This document shows positions 15,073-25,073 of a DNA stretch of 64,000 bases, in pieces (position 1 is the stretch's first letter; every line of letters starts with the position of its first letter). A program made the position numbers and the translations under genes. The DNA is from an uncultured Oscillospiraceae bacterium (GTDB lineage Bacteria; Bacillota; Clostridia; Oscillospirales; Oscillospiraceae): NCBI GenBank assembly GCA_949878425.1, contig CATLAL010000011.1:1-64000 (forward strand). The letters are read 5' to 3'. The notes under the pieces were generated by a model, which was not told the DNA's origin, did not search any database, and saw nothing but the letters and a program-made list of their open reading frames with translations.

Positions 15073-17301
15073 GTGTCCGGACGAGGCCGCGGAAAATACT
15101 GGTCCGCCTCGCTGCTGAAGCGGCGGGGCTGGACCAACGCGCTCATTGACGAGCTGCTCCCAAAGCCCCGCTATCTGCCGGTCAACGGGTACAGCCTCCG
15201 GGTCTGGGACAAGGAGGACGTCTATGCGGCGGAGGGTACCCGCCAATTTTCCGAGCAGCGGGTCAAAGGAGGGCTGGGATCCGCCAGGGGCCCCTCGCCG
15301 GAGTCCAGGCGCGCCCGGGCCGAGCTGTCCCAGGCCTGGGAGGGCGCGGAGCGGGACGGCTCCGACGCCTGGGTTCTGGCCGGCCACTACCACCGGGCTC
15401 TCCTCTCCCAGCTCCCATCCCAAGGGGGGCGGCGCCCGTCCCAGACCGCAGCCTGGCTGAACGAATTTCTCGCCCTGGAGCAGCGCTGCGACAGCGCCCG
15501 CCTGCCGGAGGCGCTGAAAAACTTCCTTCGCGGGGCATCCTGGCTGGGAGAGCGCCCCGGCCATCCCCTCTCAAGCCAGGTCCGCGCCCGCTACCCCTGG
15601 GTCCTGCTGGCGGCGGCGGAGCAGGCTATCCGGGATTTTACCCGCGCCCAGCCAGAAGCCGCTCTGGGGGATTTTCTGCGCTCGAAGAGCTTTCCGGCTC
15701 AGCAGCTGCTTTCCGGCGGCCTGCAAACCGTCTGGTCGGTCTGGTACATCCCCCAGGCCATCCGCACCAGCCTCTCCCTGCTGATCGCCCTGAACCCCAA
15801 GGACGAGTACCCGGAGGCCCGGGCCATGCGCCGCCGCTTTATTCTCCACCTGGGCGGCACCAACACCGGCAAGACCTACGCCGGGTTTCAGCGGCTGATC
15901 CGGGTGAAAACCGGCGTCTACCTGGCGCCCCTGCGCCTGCTGGCCCTGGAGGCCCAGGAGACCCTGCTGGACGCGGGGGTGGATTGCGGCCTGACCACCG
16001 GGGAGGAGGAGGATCTGTGGGAGGAGGACACCCACGTGGCCGCCACCGCGGAGAAGCTGGATCTGAAGCGGCGCTGGGAGGCGGCGGTGATCGACGAGTG
16101 CCAGATGATCGCGGACCGGCAGCGGGGCTACGCCTGGACCCGGGCGATCCTAGGGGTCCTGGCCCCGGAGGTCCACCTGTGCGCTGCTCCGGAGGCCAGG
16201 GACCTGCTCATCCGCCTTATCGAGAGCTGCGGCGACAGCTATGAGGTGGAGCTCCACCAGCGGACCACGCCCCTCGTCTGCATGTCCCGCACCGTGGACC
16301 CCCACCGGATCCAGCCCGGGGACGCCCTCATCACCTTCTCCAAGGTGGGGGTGCTCAGCGTGGCGGAGGATCTGCGCCAGCACGGGAAGGAGCCGGCCAT
16401 CATCTACGGCGCCCTGCCCTACTCCACCCGCCGCAAGCAGATGGAGGGCTTTCTCGCCGGGGAGATGGAGTATATCGTCTCCACCGACGCCATCGGCATG
16501 GGGCTGAACCTGCCCATCCGGCGGATCATCTTCATGGAGACGGAGAAGTTCGACGGCGTGGAGCGCCGGGAGCTGAGGCCGGAGGAGATCCGGCAGATCG
16601 CCGGCCGGGCCGGCCGGTTTGGCATGTACAACAAGGGCTACGTGGGGGCCACGGAGAACCTGGAGGTCATCCGGGCGGGGTTGGAGGCCGCTGTGCCGCC
16701 CCTGGAGTACGCGGTGGCGGGGTTCTCCGACCTGGTGCTCCAGGCGGATTTCGACCTTTTGGAGGTCCTCACCCAGTGGAACCAGATGCCCACCGTGGAG
16801 CCCTACCGCAAGCTGGATATCTCCCGGTATATCGCCGTCATCTCCAAGCTCCGGGAGGCGGGGTTCCTCCTGACCAAGGAGCAGGAGCTGCGGGCGGCCA
16901 ACATCCCCTTTGACGAGACGGAGGAGGCCCTGCGGGAGCTGTTCTTCCAGTTTCTGCACCGCTGGCAGCGGGGGGAGCGCATCGAACAGCCGGGCCTGGG
17001 GGAGGAGAACCCCACCCTGCCGGAGCTGGAGCAGTACTACAGGAAACTGGACCTCTACTTCTCCTTCGCCAAGGCCTTTGACTGTCCGGTGGATCTGGAC
17101 AGGCTCTATGACAGCCGGGAGCAGGTGGCCGACGAGATCAACGAGATACTGCTCCACCGGCTGCGCAGCAACATCCGCTTCTGCGCCCGCTGCGGCAAAG
17201 CGCTGCCGCTGTACCACCGGGGCCGGCTGTGCGAGGCCTGCTACCGGCGGGAGCGGACCGGCGCGGGGCGAAATTGGCGCAAATATAGCCAGCACACTTG
17301 A
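15073..17301 (+). CDS. SUV3-like ATP-dependent helicase with C-terminal zinc ribbon
   Basis: 742 aa from a GTG at 15073 preceded by GGGGGAGG; an open frame upstream runs through a repeat and is unlikely to be coding. An N-terminal helix-turn-helix-like segment (YWSASLLKRRGWTNALIDELLP) is followed by a DExH helicase: P-loop GGTNTGKT (about 261-268), DECQ, TFSKVG, STDAIGMGLN and QIAGRAGR. This motif set and the spacing match the SUV3 family of RNA helicases from mitochondria and alphaproteobacteria. A C-terminal CARC...CEAC zinc ribbon follows. Probable role in RNA turnover; exact substrate unknown. Confidence 0.82.
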   Translation: MSGRGRGKYWSASLLKRRGWTNALIDELLPKPRYLPVNGYSLRVWDKEDVYAAEGTRQFSEQRVKGGLGSARGPSPESRRARAELSQAWEGAERDGSDAWVLAGHYHRALLSQLPSQGGRRPSQTAAWLNEFLALEQRCDSARLPEALKNFLRGASWLGERPGHPLSSQVRARYPWVLLAAAEQAIRDFTRAQPEAALGDFLRSKSFPAQQLLSGGLQTVWSVWYIPQAIRTSLSLLIALNPKDEYPEARAMRRRFILHLGGTNTGKTYAGFQRLIRVKTGVYLAPLRLLALEAQETLLDAGVDCGLTTGEEEDLWEEDTHVAATAEKLDLKRRWEAAVIDECQMIADRQRGYAWTRAILGVLAPEVHLCAAPEARDLLIRLIESCGDSYEVELHQRTTPLVCMSRTVDPHRIQPGDALITFSKVGVLSVAEDLRQHGKEPAIIYGALPYSTRRKQMEGFLAGEMEYIVSTDAIGMGLNLPIRRIIFMETEKFDGVERRELRPEEIRQIAGRAGRFGMYNKGYVGATENLEVIRAGLEAAVPPLEYAVAGFSDLVLQADFDLLEVLTQWNQMPTVEPYRKLDISRYIAVISKLREAGFLLTKEQELRAANIPFDETEEALRELFFQFLHRWQRGERIEQPGLGEENPTLPELEQYYRKLDLYFSFAKAFDCPVDLDRLYDSREQVADEINEILLHRLRSNIRFCARCGKALPLYHRGRLCEACYRRERTGAGRNWRKYSQHT

Positions 17302-17328
17302 AAAGAATCACTTGATCCTTTTCAAGTG
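17295..17328 (+). terminator. Stem-loop at the helicase stop codon
   Basis: CACTTGAAAAG (17295-17305) pairs with CTTTTCAAGTG (17318-17328). A similar motif recurs near 31527. No T-run follows. Confidence 0.45.
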
Positions 17329-17393
17329 CTTTGACTATAAACGCCCCTCCCTGCCGGCGCACCGGATGCCGCCGGACGGCGCCGGAGGCGGTG

Positions 17394-17428
17394 AAAACAG
17401 GCTGGAATTTTGGTTCCAGCCTGTTTTT
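17394..17428 (+). terminator. Rho-independent terminator
   Basis: AACAGGCTGGAA, loop TTTTGG, TTCCAGCCTGTT, then TTT. It separates the helicase from the DDAH operon. Confidence 0.85.
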
Positions 17429-17531
17429 CGGCCATTTTCAGGCGGGCTGCTCTCCAATTTCAGCGAAAACAGAACCCTACGCGGCGCGCCGGAGGCCGGA
17501 AAAGTTTTCTGTGTTTTTCTACGGTTGACAC

Positions 17532-17560
17532 TTTACTTTCCTGGAGAAATAGAGTATAGT
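17532..17560 (+). promoter_or_regulatory. Possible promoter of the DDAH-peptide transporter operon
   Basis: TTTACT (17532-17537), 17 bases, TATAGT (17555-17560). A consensus TTGACA at 17525 is too far (24 bases) from this -10, so the -35 choice is uncertain. Confidence 0.4.
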
Positions 17561-17628
17561 ATAGACAGCTTTATAAATATGCATATACAATAGCAAATGT
17601 ATAATTAAGAGGAACAGGAGATTTGCAA

Positions 17629-18399
17629 ATGTTTCAGCATGTCATTGTACGACGGCCCTGCCCCTCCGTGTGCAAGGGAATCACCTCCGCCCCGGAGCTG
17701 GGCAGGCCGGACTATGAGAAGGCCCTGGGCCAGCACGACGCCTACATCGAGGCCCTGAAGCACTGTGGCGTGGAGGTGACGGTTCTCGACGCCATGGACG
17801 AGTTCCCGGACTCCTGCTTTGTGGAGGACACCGCAGTGCTCACCCCCAACTGCGCCATTATCTCCAACCCCGGCGCCCCCACCCGGCAGCGGGAGTCGGC
17901 CTACATGGTGGATACCATCAAGCGGTTCTATCCGGCGGACCGGATCGAGTACATCACCGCTCCGGGCACCATGGAGGGCGGCGACGTGATGATGGTGGGC
18001 AACCACTTTTACATCGGCCTGTCCGCCCGGACCAACGAGGAGGGCTGCCGCCAGTTCATCGCCGCCCTGGAAAAGCACGGCCACACCGGCAGCGTGGTCC
18101 CGCTGGAGAAGGTACTGCACCTGAAGACGGGGCTGGCCTATCTGGAGAACAACAACCTGCTGGTGGCGGGGGAGTTCTGCGATAAGGAGGAGTTCGCCGG
18201 GTTCAACCGGATCGTCATCGACCCCGCGGAGAGCTACTCCGCCAACTGCATCTGGGTCAACGGCACGGTGCTGGTCCCGGCGGGCTACCCCGCCACAAGA
18301 GCCGCCATCGAGAGGGCGGGCTATCCCGTTATCGAGGTGGATACCTCCGAGTTCCGGAAGATCGACGGCGGCCTGAGCTGCCTGTCCCTCCGCTTTTAA
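17629..18399 (+). CDS. Dimethylarginine dimethylaminohydrolase family protein
   Basis: 256 aa from the ATG at 17629 (AGGAG 8 bases upstream). Amidinotransferase fold with DEFPDSCFVEDTAV, MEGGDVM, the catalytic His in HLKTG and the nucleophile Cys near the C-terminus in GGLSCLS, all in DDAH order. The enzyme hydrolyses N-methylated arginines, or a related guanidine, to citrulline and an amine. It opens an operon with an LD-carboxypeptidase and a peptide ABC transporter, so the substrate may come from imported peptides. Confidence 0.88.
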   Translation: MFQHVIVRRPCPSVCKGITSAPELGRPDYEKALGQHDAYIEALKHCGVEVTVLDAMDEFPDSCFVEDTAVLTPNCAIISNPGAPTRQRESAYMVDTIKRFYPADRIEYITAPGTMEGGDVMMVGNHFYIGLSARTNEEGCRQFIAALEKHGHTGSVVPLEKVLHLKTGLAYLENNNLLVAGEFCDKEEFAGFNRIVIDPAESYSANCIWVNGTVLVPAGYPATRAAIERAGYPVIEVDTSEFRKIDGGLSCLSLRF

Positions 18400-18402
18400 G
18401 CC

Positions 18403-19359
18403 ATGAAGCCCAAGCAGCTGAAAAAGGGGGACGCCATCGGACTTGTCTCCCCGGCCAGCGCCCAGTACAACCGCAGCTGGATCACCCGCAGCGTGTCCGC
18501 CCTGGAGAGCTGGGGCTACAAGGTGGTCCTGGGAAAGCACGCTGCCCGGAAGCACGGTTTTTTCGCCGGCACGGACCAGGAGCGGTCCTCAGACCTCAAC
18601 GAGATGTTCCGGCGGGAGGATGTGGACGCGGTGATGGCCATCGACGGCGGCTACGGCAGCGCCCGGCTCCTCCGGTACCTGGATTTTGACGCCATCCGTC
18701 AAAATCCCAAGATTTTTCTGGGTTTCAGCGACATCACCATCCTCCACCTGGCCATCAACAAGCTGACGGGCCTGACCACCTTCCACGGCCCCGGGGCCTG
18801 CAGCTTTCCGGAGGAGTACCTCACCGCCTACACCAAGGCCCAGCTGGAAAAGGCCCTGTGCGCGGCGGAGCCGGTGGGGGAGATCGCTCTGGCCAACCCC
18901 AAGAAATATATCCACGCCATCGGTTCCGGCGCGGTGGAGGCCCCCATTATCGGCGGCAACATGAGCATGATCTGCACCACCCTGGGCACCCCCTATGAGA
19001 TTGACGTAACGGGCAAGGTTCTCTTTCTGGAGGACGTGCATCTGGAGCCCTGGTACATTGACCACAACATGGCCCACCTGATGAACGCCGGCAAGCTGGC
19101 GGAGGCGGCGGGAATCGTCATCGGGGAGTGCCGGGACTGCGAGCCCAGAACTCACCAGCCCGCCTACTACGCCGACACCAGCATTGAGGATATCTTTGAG
19201 GAGTACCTCTCCCCCCTGGGGATCCCCGTCCTCTTCGGCTACCCCCTGGGGCACACCGCCGACATTGCCACGCTGCCCATGGGTGTCATGGTGCGCTTGG
19301 ATGCGGATAAAAAGCAGTTTGCCGTGCTGGAGAGCGGCGTGCAGGCTGCCAATTCATGA
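18403..19359 (+). CDS. LD-carboxypeptidase, peptidase S66 family
   Basis: 318 aa. GYGSARLLRYLDFD and the nucleophile Ser in FLGFSDIT, then the Glu in FLEDV and the His in GYPLGHT give the S66 Ser-Glu-His triad. Members are LdcA, which trims murein tetrapeptides to tripeptides in wall recycling, and MccF-type immunity peptidases. With a peptide importer next door, murein peptide salvage is the simplest reading. It starts 4 bases after the DDAH stop. Confidence 0.92.
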   Translation: MKPKQLKKGDAIGLVSPASAQYNRSWITRSVSALESWGYKVVLGKHAARKHGFFAGTDQERSSDLNEMFRREDVDAVMAIDGGYGSARLLRYLDFDAIRQNPKIFLGFSDITILHLAINKLTGLTTFHGPGACSFPEEYLTAYTKAQLEKALCAAEPVGEIALANPKKYIHAIGSGAVEAPIIGGNMSMICTTLGTPYEIDVTGKVLFLEDVHLEPWYIDHNMAHLMNAGKLAEAAGIVIGECRDCEPRTHQPAYYADTSIEDIFEEYLSPLGIPVLFGYPLGHTADIATLPMGVMVRLDADKKQFAVLESGVQAANS

Positions 19360-19376
19360 AGAAAGTGAGCGCTTTT

Positions 19377-21017
19377 ATGAAAAAAATAAGACTGATCGCG
19401 GGCGCGCTGTCCATTCTGATGCTGGTTGGCTGTCTCGCCGGCTGCGGCTCCTCCGGCGGCGACGAGCAGGTCTACAACACCTACATCGTGGCGGATCCCA
19501 CCATCTTTGACTCGGCCCTGGCCACCGATACCATCGCCCTGAACATGCTGGTCAACCTGATGGAGCCCCTCCTCCGGCTCAACGAGCGGGAGGACGGAAC
19601 CGTGGAGACTCTGGAGGCCGGCGCGGAGTCCTACACCGTCAGCGACGACGGCCTCACATGGACCTTCAAAATCCGGGACAACCAGTGGAGCGACGGCGTG
19701 CCCGTCACGGCCGACGACTACGCCTACGGCATCTCCCGGGTCCTGGACCCGGAGGTGGGCGCGGCCTACAGCTACCTCTTCCTCTCCATCAAGAACGCCG
19801 AGGCCGTCAACTACGGCGAGGCGCCCCTGGAGGAGCTGGGCGTCAGGGCCCTGGATGAAAAGACTCTGGAGATCACTCTGGAGGGCCCCAACTCCTACTT
19901 TATGGACCTGCTCTGCCACAGCGCCATGCTCCCCGTCCGGCGGGACATTGTGGAGCAGTACGGCGACGCCTACGGCACCGAGGCGGACAAGATGGTCTAC
20001 AACGGTCCCTTCCGGGCGGAGAGCTGGACCCACAACAGCGAGGTCGTGCTGGCGAAGAACGACACCTACTGGGACAGCGGCTCCGTGAGGCTGGAGAGAA
20101 TCAACTACAAGGTCATTCAGGACGAGAACGCGGTCTACAGCTCCCTGGAGAACGGCTCCATTGACAGCGCCAGCACCATGAGCAAGGAGTGGACGGATCA
20201 GTTCCTGGCCAACGACCGGCTGGTCCACGTGCAGGCGGACTCCGCCAGCACCTACTACCAGTACTACAACCAGTATGACGAGCTCTTCTCCAACGTCAAC
20301 GTCCGCAAGGCCTTCACCCTGGCGGTGGACCGGGAGGATCTCAACGAGGTCATCTATGACGGGATGAAGATCCCCGCCTACAGCATGGTCCCCACCGGCG
20401 TCTATGTCGGCGGCCAGGAGTACGCCGGACTGGGCGTGAAGCCCATCGAGGAGCTGGCCCAGGAGAGCGCCGACCCCAGGGACCTGCTGGTTCAGGGCCT
20501 GCAGGAGCTGGGGATGGACCCGGACCCCACCAAGCTGACGGTTACGCTGTCCCTGGGCGGCACCGACCAGTGGACGAGGACCCTGGCGGAGTATATGCAG
20601 CAGACCTACAAGGAGACCCTTGGGGTCAACCTGGAGATTGAGATGCTGGACTGGGGCGCCTTCATCGACAACTACTACAACTACGACTACCAGATGGCCC
20701 AGATGTCCTTCGGCGCGGAGTGGAACGATCCCCTGGCCATGCTCTCCAGCGCGGAGAGCAGTCAGGACGGCTTCTGCATCGGCTGGGGCGACGAGCGCTT
20801 GGACGAGCTGCTGGCCCAGGCAACCGCCACCACGGACAGCCAGGAGAAGATCCGCCTCATCCAGGAGGTTGAGGAGATCTTCCTCAAGGAGGCCGCCTGT
20901 GTCTGCCCCCTGACCTTCAGCACCTACGACTCCTTCACCTATGACTATGTCAAGGGCGTCCAGTACTCCAACTTTGTCACCACCGGCTTCAAGTACACCT
21001 ACATCGAGGGGAAATAA
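19377..21017 (+). CDS. Peptide ABC transporter substrate-binding lipoprotein (family 5)
   Basis: 546 aa from the ATG at 19377, giving a standard lipoprotein signal (MKKIRLIAGALSILMLVG, lipobox LAGC). An ATG at 19356 overlaps the previous stop and adds seven residues; both are possible. SBP family 5 features include YTVSDDGLTWTFKIRDNQWSDG, VTADDYAYGI and PTGVYVGGQEY. It captures oligo- or dipeptides outside the cell for the permeases that follow. Confidence 0.92.
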   Translation: MKKIRLIAGALSILMLVGCLAGCGSSGGDEQVYNTYIVADPTIFDSALATDTIALNMLVNLMEPLLRLNEREDGTVETLEAGAESYTVSDDGLTWTFKIRDNQWSDGVPVTADDYAYGISRVLDPEVGAAYSYLFLSIKNAEAVNYGEAPLEELGVRALDEKTLEITLEGPNSYFMDLLCHSAMLPVRRDIVEQYGDAYGTEADKMVYNGPFRAESWTHNSEVVLAKNDTYWDSGSVRLERINYKVIQDENAVYSSLENGSIDSASTMSKEWTDQFLANDRLVHVQADSASTYYQYYNQYDELFSNVNVRKAFTLAVDREDLNEVIYDGMKIPAYSMVPTGVYVGGQEYAGLGVKPIEELAQESADPRDLLVQGLQELGMDPDPTKLTVTLSLGGTDQWTRTLAEYMQQTYKETLGVNLEIEMLDWGAFIDNYYNYDYQMAQMSFGAEWNDPLAMLSSAESSQDGFCIGWGDERLDELLAQATATTDSQEKIRLIQEVEEIFLKEAACVCPLTFSTYDSFTYDYVKGVQYSNFVTTGFKYTYIEGK

Positions 21018-21119
21018 CCGAGAGGCAAAGCCGGCGGCAGAGGGGGGCCCGCGCCCCCTCTGCCGTCGCTCTGAATCATGGGCGCCGGACGTCCGGCGCC
21101 GCGAAAGGAGTGAGACGCC

Positions 21120-22055
21120 ATGGCAAAATATATTCTCAAGCGCTTCGCCTATATGCTTGTCACCCTGTTCTGCATCACAGCGGCCACCTTCTTTTTGATG
21201 CACTCCATTCCCGGCGATCCCCTCTCCTATATGGCGAAGAAGCTGCCGGAGCAGACCAGGATAAACTACTACGCCAAATACGGGCTGGATAAGTCCAACG
21301 TGGAGCAGTTCGGCATCTTCCTGAAGAATGTAGTGACAAAGGGGGACTTCGGCGAGTCCCTGCGCTACCCGGGACGCAGCGTCACGGACACCATTCTCAA
21401 GGGCTCGGCGGTGTCCGCCGCGGTGGGCTTCCAGGCGCTGATTATCGGCGTCGCTATTGGCATTGCGCTGGGAATTGTGGCCGCCTATTTCCGAAACCGC
21501 TGGCCGGACTACCTCATTATGTTCCTGGCCATATTGGGCGTGACCATACCGGTGTTCGTCTTTGCCTCGGTGATGCAGTACCTCTTCACGGTGAAGTACC
21601 GGCTCCTGCCCACCACGGGTTGGGGCGGCCTGCGGGAGATGGTGCTGCCCGTCATCACCCTGGCCCTGGGCTCCATCGCCGGCTACGCCCGGTATATGAA
21701 GTCCAGCGTGCTGGAGGTGATTAACCAGGACTATATCCTGACCGCCCGGGCCAAGGGAGTCAGCGAGTTCAACATCCTGCGCAGGCACGTGCTGCGAAAC
21801 GCTTTCATCCCCGCGCTGACCCTGCTGGGGCCGGAGGTGGCGGCGGTGTTTACAGGCGCGTTCGTCACAGAGAAGATGTTCGGCATTCCAGGGCTGGGAT
21901 TTTACTACGTCAGCTCCATCAACGACCGGGACTACACCATGATTATCGGCACAACGGTGTTCTACGCCATCCTGTTTGTGGTGATCCAACTGGTGGTGGA
22001 CATTCTCTACGGCGTAGTGGACCCGCGGATTACGCTGACAAAGGCGGAGGACTAA
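21120..22055 (+). CDS. Peptide ABC transporter permease (DppB/OppB type)
   Basis: 311 aa, six TM helices, starting MAKYILKRFAYMLVTLFCIT, with MHSIPGDP near the N-terminus and the EAA loop ARAKGVSEFNILRRHVLRNA that contacts the ATPases. First of the two transporter permeases. A hairpin-rich 100-base gap separates it from the binding protein gene. Confidence 0.95.
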   Translation: MAKYILKRFAYMLVTLFCITAATFFLMHSIPGDPLSYMAKKLPEQTRINYYAKYGLDKSNVEQFGIFLKNVVTKGDFGESLRYPGRSVTDTILKGSAVSAAVGFQALIIGVAIGIALGIVAAYFRNRWPDYLIMFLAILGVTIPVFVFASVMQYLFTVKYRLLPTTGWGGLREMVLPVITLALGSIAGYARYMKSSVLEVINQDYILTARAKGVSEFNILRRHVLRNAFIPALTLLGPEVAAVFTGAFVTEKMFGIPGLGFYYVSSINDRDYTMIIGTTVFYAILFVVIQLVVDILYGVVDPRITLTKAED

Positions 22056-22065
22056 GGAGGTGCGC

Positions 22066-22986
22066 ATGGAACAGATTCCCCAGGAAAAATTCCGGATCGT
22101 CGGCGTGGAGGAGGGCGGAACCGAGCACGCCGCCCGCAGGCAGGTGGGCTACTGGCAGGACGCCTGGCGCAGGCTCCGGCAGAATAAGACCGCTATGGCG
22201 GCCCTGATTCTGCTGGCGGTGCTGCTGGTGATGACCCTTATCGGCCCCAACCTCACCGGCTACTCCTTTGAGCAGATGGACCGGGAGGCCAAGAACATGG
22301 CTCCCTCCGCCCAGCACTGGTTCGGCACCGACGATTTGGGCCGGGACCTCTTCACCCGCGTCTGGCAGGGGGGGCGGGTCTCTATGACCATCGGCCTGCT
22401 GGGGGCCCTGGTCAGCACGGTGATCGGCGTCATCTACGGCAGCATCTCCGCCTTTTTCGGCGGCGTGGTGGACAACGTCATGATGCGGATTGTGGAAATT
22501 CTCATCAGCATCCCCTACCTGATTATTGTGATTCTTATCTCCGTCATTACCGACAGCCACAGCCTGGGAACCCTGATCCTGGCTCTGACCCTGACGGGGT
22601 GGTGCGGCACCGCCCGGCTCATCCGGGGCCAGATCCTCCAGCTGCGGGAGCAGGAGTACGTCCTGGCGGCGGAGGCCCTGGGCGTCAGCCCTCTGCGGGT
22701 AATTGTCAAGCATTTGATCCCCAACACCCTGGGCCTCATCATCGTGGGCGTCACCTTCGACATCCCCGGCTACATCTTCTCCGAGGCGTTCCTCAGCTAC
22801 ATCGGCCTGGGCATCCAGCCGCCGGAGACCAGCTGGGGCGCCCTGGCCAGCGCCGCCCAGCAGAACTTCCGCTTCTACCCCTACCAGCTCTTTCTGCCGT
22901 CTCTGATGATCGCGCTGACCATGCTGTCCTTCACCCTGCTGGGCGACGGCCTGCGCGACGCTCTGGACCCGCAGCTGCGCCAGTAA
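22066..22986 (+). CDS. Peptide ABC transporter permease (DppC/OppC type)
   Basis: 306 aa from the ATG at 22066 (AGGAGG at 22055-22060). WRRLRQNKTAMAALI before TM1 (OppC_N), LTGYSF, HWFGTDDLGRDLFTR and the EAA loop AAEALGVSPLRVIVKHLIPN identify DppC. It pairs with the preceding permease. Confidence 0.95.
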   Translation: MEQIPQEKFRIVGVEEGGTEHAARRQVGYWQDAWRRLRQNKTAMAALILLAVLLVMTLIGPNLTGYSFEQMDREAKNMAPSAQHWFGTDDLGRDLFTRVWQGGRVSMTIGLLGALVSTVIGVIYGSISAFFGGVVDNVMMRIVEILISIPYLIIVILISVITDSHSLGTLILALTLTGWCGTARLIRGQILQLREQEYVLAAEALGVSPLRVIVKHLIPNTLGLIIVGVTFDIPGYIFSEAFLSYIGLGIQPPETSWGALASAAQQNFRFYPYQLFLPSLMIALTMLSFTLLGDGLRDALDPQLRQ

Positions 22987-22998
22987 GGAGGAGAGCGT

Positions 22999-24021
22999 AT
23001 GGAACGAATTTTGGAAGTCAAGGATCTCCATGTCCACTTTAACACCTACGCCGGAAAGATCCGGGCAGTCCGGGGTGTGTCCTTCCACCTGAACCGGGGG
23101 GAGACGCTGGCCATTGTGGGGGAGTCCGGCTGCGGCAAGACCGTCACCTCCAAGGCCCTGCTGCGGCTTTATAAGCCGCCCCAGGTGGGGATTGGCGAGA
23201 CGTCCCAGATCCTCTACAGCGGGGAGGATGTGCTGAAAATGGGCAAAAAGCGGCTTCAGGACTACCGGGGCCACCAGGTGGGCATGGTCTTTCAGGACCC
23301 CATGACCAGCCTCAACCCCACCATGAAGGTGGGCGACCAGATCGCCGAGGCCCTGCTCATCCACAACAAGATCTCCAAGAAGGAGGCCAGGACCCAGGCG
23401 GTGGAGGCCCTGAAGCTGGTGAACATCCCCAACCCGGAGAAGCGGGCGGAGTGCTATCCCCACCAACTCTCCGGCGGCATGCGCCAGCGGGTGGTGATCG
23501 CCATCGCCCTCTCCTGCCACCCCAGCGTCATTGTGGCGGACGAGCCCACCACGGCCCTGGATGTCACTATCCAGGCCCAGATTCTGGACCTTCTGGCGGA
23601 GATTAAGGAAAAGACCGGCACGGCCATTATCCTCGTCACCCACGATCTGGGGGTGGTGGCCAATTTCGCCACCCGTATCCAGGTGATGTACGCCGGCCAG
23701 ATCATGGAGCGGGGAACCACTCGGGAGATCTTCTACCAGCCCAGCCACCCCTATACGGAGGCGCTGCTGAACTCCGTGCCCAAGCTCTCCAGCAAGGACA
23801 AAGGGGAGCTCTACTCCCTCAAGGGCACGCCGCCGGATCTGATCTTGGACCTGGCCTGCTGTCCCTTCTGCGCCCGGTGCCCCTACTGCATGCCCATCTG
23901 CAGGGAGCGGATGCCGGAGGAGACGGCGCTGAGCGATACCCACCGGGTATCCTGCTGGCTCCAGCACCCCAGCGCCCCCGCTGTGGGGAGCCTCAACAAC
24001 GCTCGGAAGGCAGGTGAATGA
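22999..24021 (+). CDS. Peptide ABC transporter ATP-binding protein (DppD type)
   Basis: 340 aa. Walker A GESGCGKT, signature LSGGMRQR, Walker [10 protein letters not shown]-loop VTHDL. The C-terminal oligopeptide domain has a Cys-rich run ([10 protein letters not shown]) that in relatives binds a 4Fe-4S cluster. Forms the ATPase heterodimer with the next gene product. Confidence 0.95.
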   Translation: MERILEVKDLHVHFNTYAGKIRAVRGVSFHLNRGETLAIVGESGCGKTVTSKALLRLYKPPQVGIGETSQILYSGEDVLKMGKKRLQDYRGHQVGMVFQDPMTSLNPTMKVGDQIAEALLIHNKISKKEARTQAVEALKLVNIPNPEKRAECYPHQLSGGMRQRVVIAIALSCHPSVIVADEPTTALDVTIQAQILDLLAEIKEKTGTAIILVTHDLGVVANFATRIQVMYAGQIMERGTTREIFYQPSHPYTEALLNSVPKLSSKDKGELYSLKGTPPDLILDLACCPFCARCPYCMPICRERMPEETALSDTHRVSCWLQHPSAPAVGSLNNARKAGE

Positions 24022-24024
24022 TCC

Positions 24025-24999
24025 ATGGCGGAAAAACAGCCTCTGGTGCAGGTGGAGAACCTGTCGAAGCACTTCATAGTGGGCAAGAGCGTCCTGCGGG
24101 CCGTGGATAACGTGAGCCTGACCATCTGCCGGGGAGAGACATTGGGCCTGGTGGGGGAGTCCGGCTGCGGCAAGACCACCTTTGGCCGCACGCTGCTCCA
24201 GCTCTACCGCCCCACCTCCGGAACCATCATCTTCGACGGAAAGAATGTCAGCGGCATGAAGCGCAGGGAGCTGGTCTCCTTCAAGAAGGACGCCCAGATC
24301 ATCTTCCAGGACCCCTATGCCAGCCTGGATCCCCGCATGACCATTGGCGACATTGTGGCAGAGGGACTCAACGTCCATTTCTCCCTCAGCGGGGAGGAGA
24401 AGCGGCAAAAGGCGGCCGCTCTTCTCCAAAAGGTGGGACTGGGGGAGGACTACATCAGCCGCTACGCCCACGAGCTCTCCGGCGGACAGCGCCAGCGGGT
24501 GGGCATCGCCCGGGCCCTGGCGGTAGAGCCCAGGTTCATTGTCTGCGACGAGCCCATCAGCGCCCTGGACGTGTCCATCCAGGCCCAGGTGATCAACCTT
24601 CTCATTCAGCTGCAGCGGGATTTCTCGCTGACCTATCTCTTTATCTCCCACGACCTGTCCATGGTCCGCTACATCTCCGACCGCATCGGCGTGATGTACC
24701 TGGGCTCGCTGATGGAGCTGGCGGACAATGAGACCCTGTACAGCGACCCGGTCCACCCCTACACCCAGGCGCTGCTCTCGGCTATCCCGGTGGCGGACCC
24801 GGATCTGGGCACGGTGCGCCAGCGCATTAAGCTGGAGGGGGAGATCCCCAGCCCCATCAATATGCCCTCCGGCTGCAAGTTCCACCAGCGCTGCCGCTGT
24901 GCCCAGGAGATTTGCAGCCGGGAGCTCCCCGAGCTGCGGGAGGTGGCCCCCGGCCACATGGCCGCCTGCCACTTTGCCGGGGAGCTGAGCCGGACGTAG
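24025..24999 (+). CDS. Peptide ABC transporter ATP-binding protein (DppF type)
   Basis: 324 aa. Walker A GESGCGKT, signature LSGGQRQR, Walker B FIVCDEPIS, H-loop ISHDLSM. The C-terminal domain (PSGCKFHQRCRCAQEICS) is typical of DppF/OppF. Overlap-free, 3 bases after dppD. Confidence 0.95.
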   Translation: MAEKQPLVQVENLSKHFIVGKSVLRAVDNVSLTICRGETLGLVGESGCGKTTFGRTLLQLYRPTSGTIIFDGKNVSGMKRRELVSFKKDAQIIFQDPYASLDPRMTIGDIVAEGLNVHFSLSGEEKRQKAAALLQKVGLGEDYISRYAHELSGGQRQRVGIARALAVEPRFIVCDEPISALDVSIQAQVINLLIQLQRDFSLTYLFISHDLSMVRYISDRIGVMYLGSLMELADNETLYSDPVHPYTQALLSAIPVADPDLGTVRQRIKLEGEIPSPINMPSGCKFHQRCRCAQEICSRELPELREVAPGHMAACHFAGELSRT

Positions 25000-25073
25000 C
25001 GAGGCGGGGCGCGCTCCCTCCCCGGCCGGCTGTATGTATCCCGCGCTCACCAAACAACAGGAGGACAACCCCC

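Noticed and set aside
19239..25068. Very long minus-strand open frames (942 and 1012 codons)
   Set aside because: They run antisense to a clear peptide ABC transporter operon, have Gly/His/Val/Gln-rich composition typical of reversed GC-rich genes and show no motifs.
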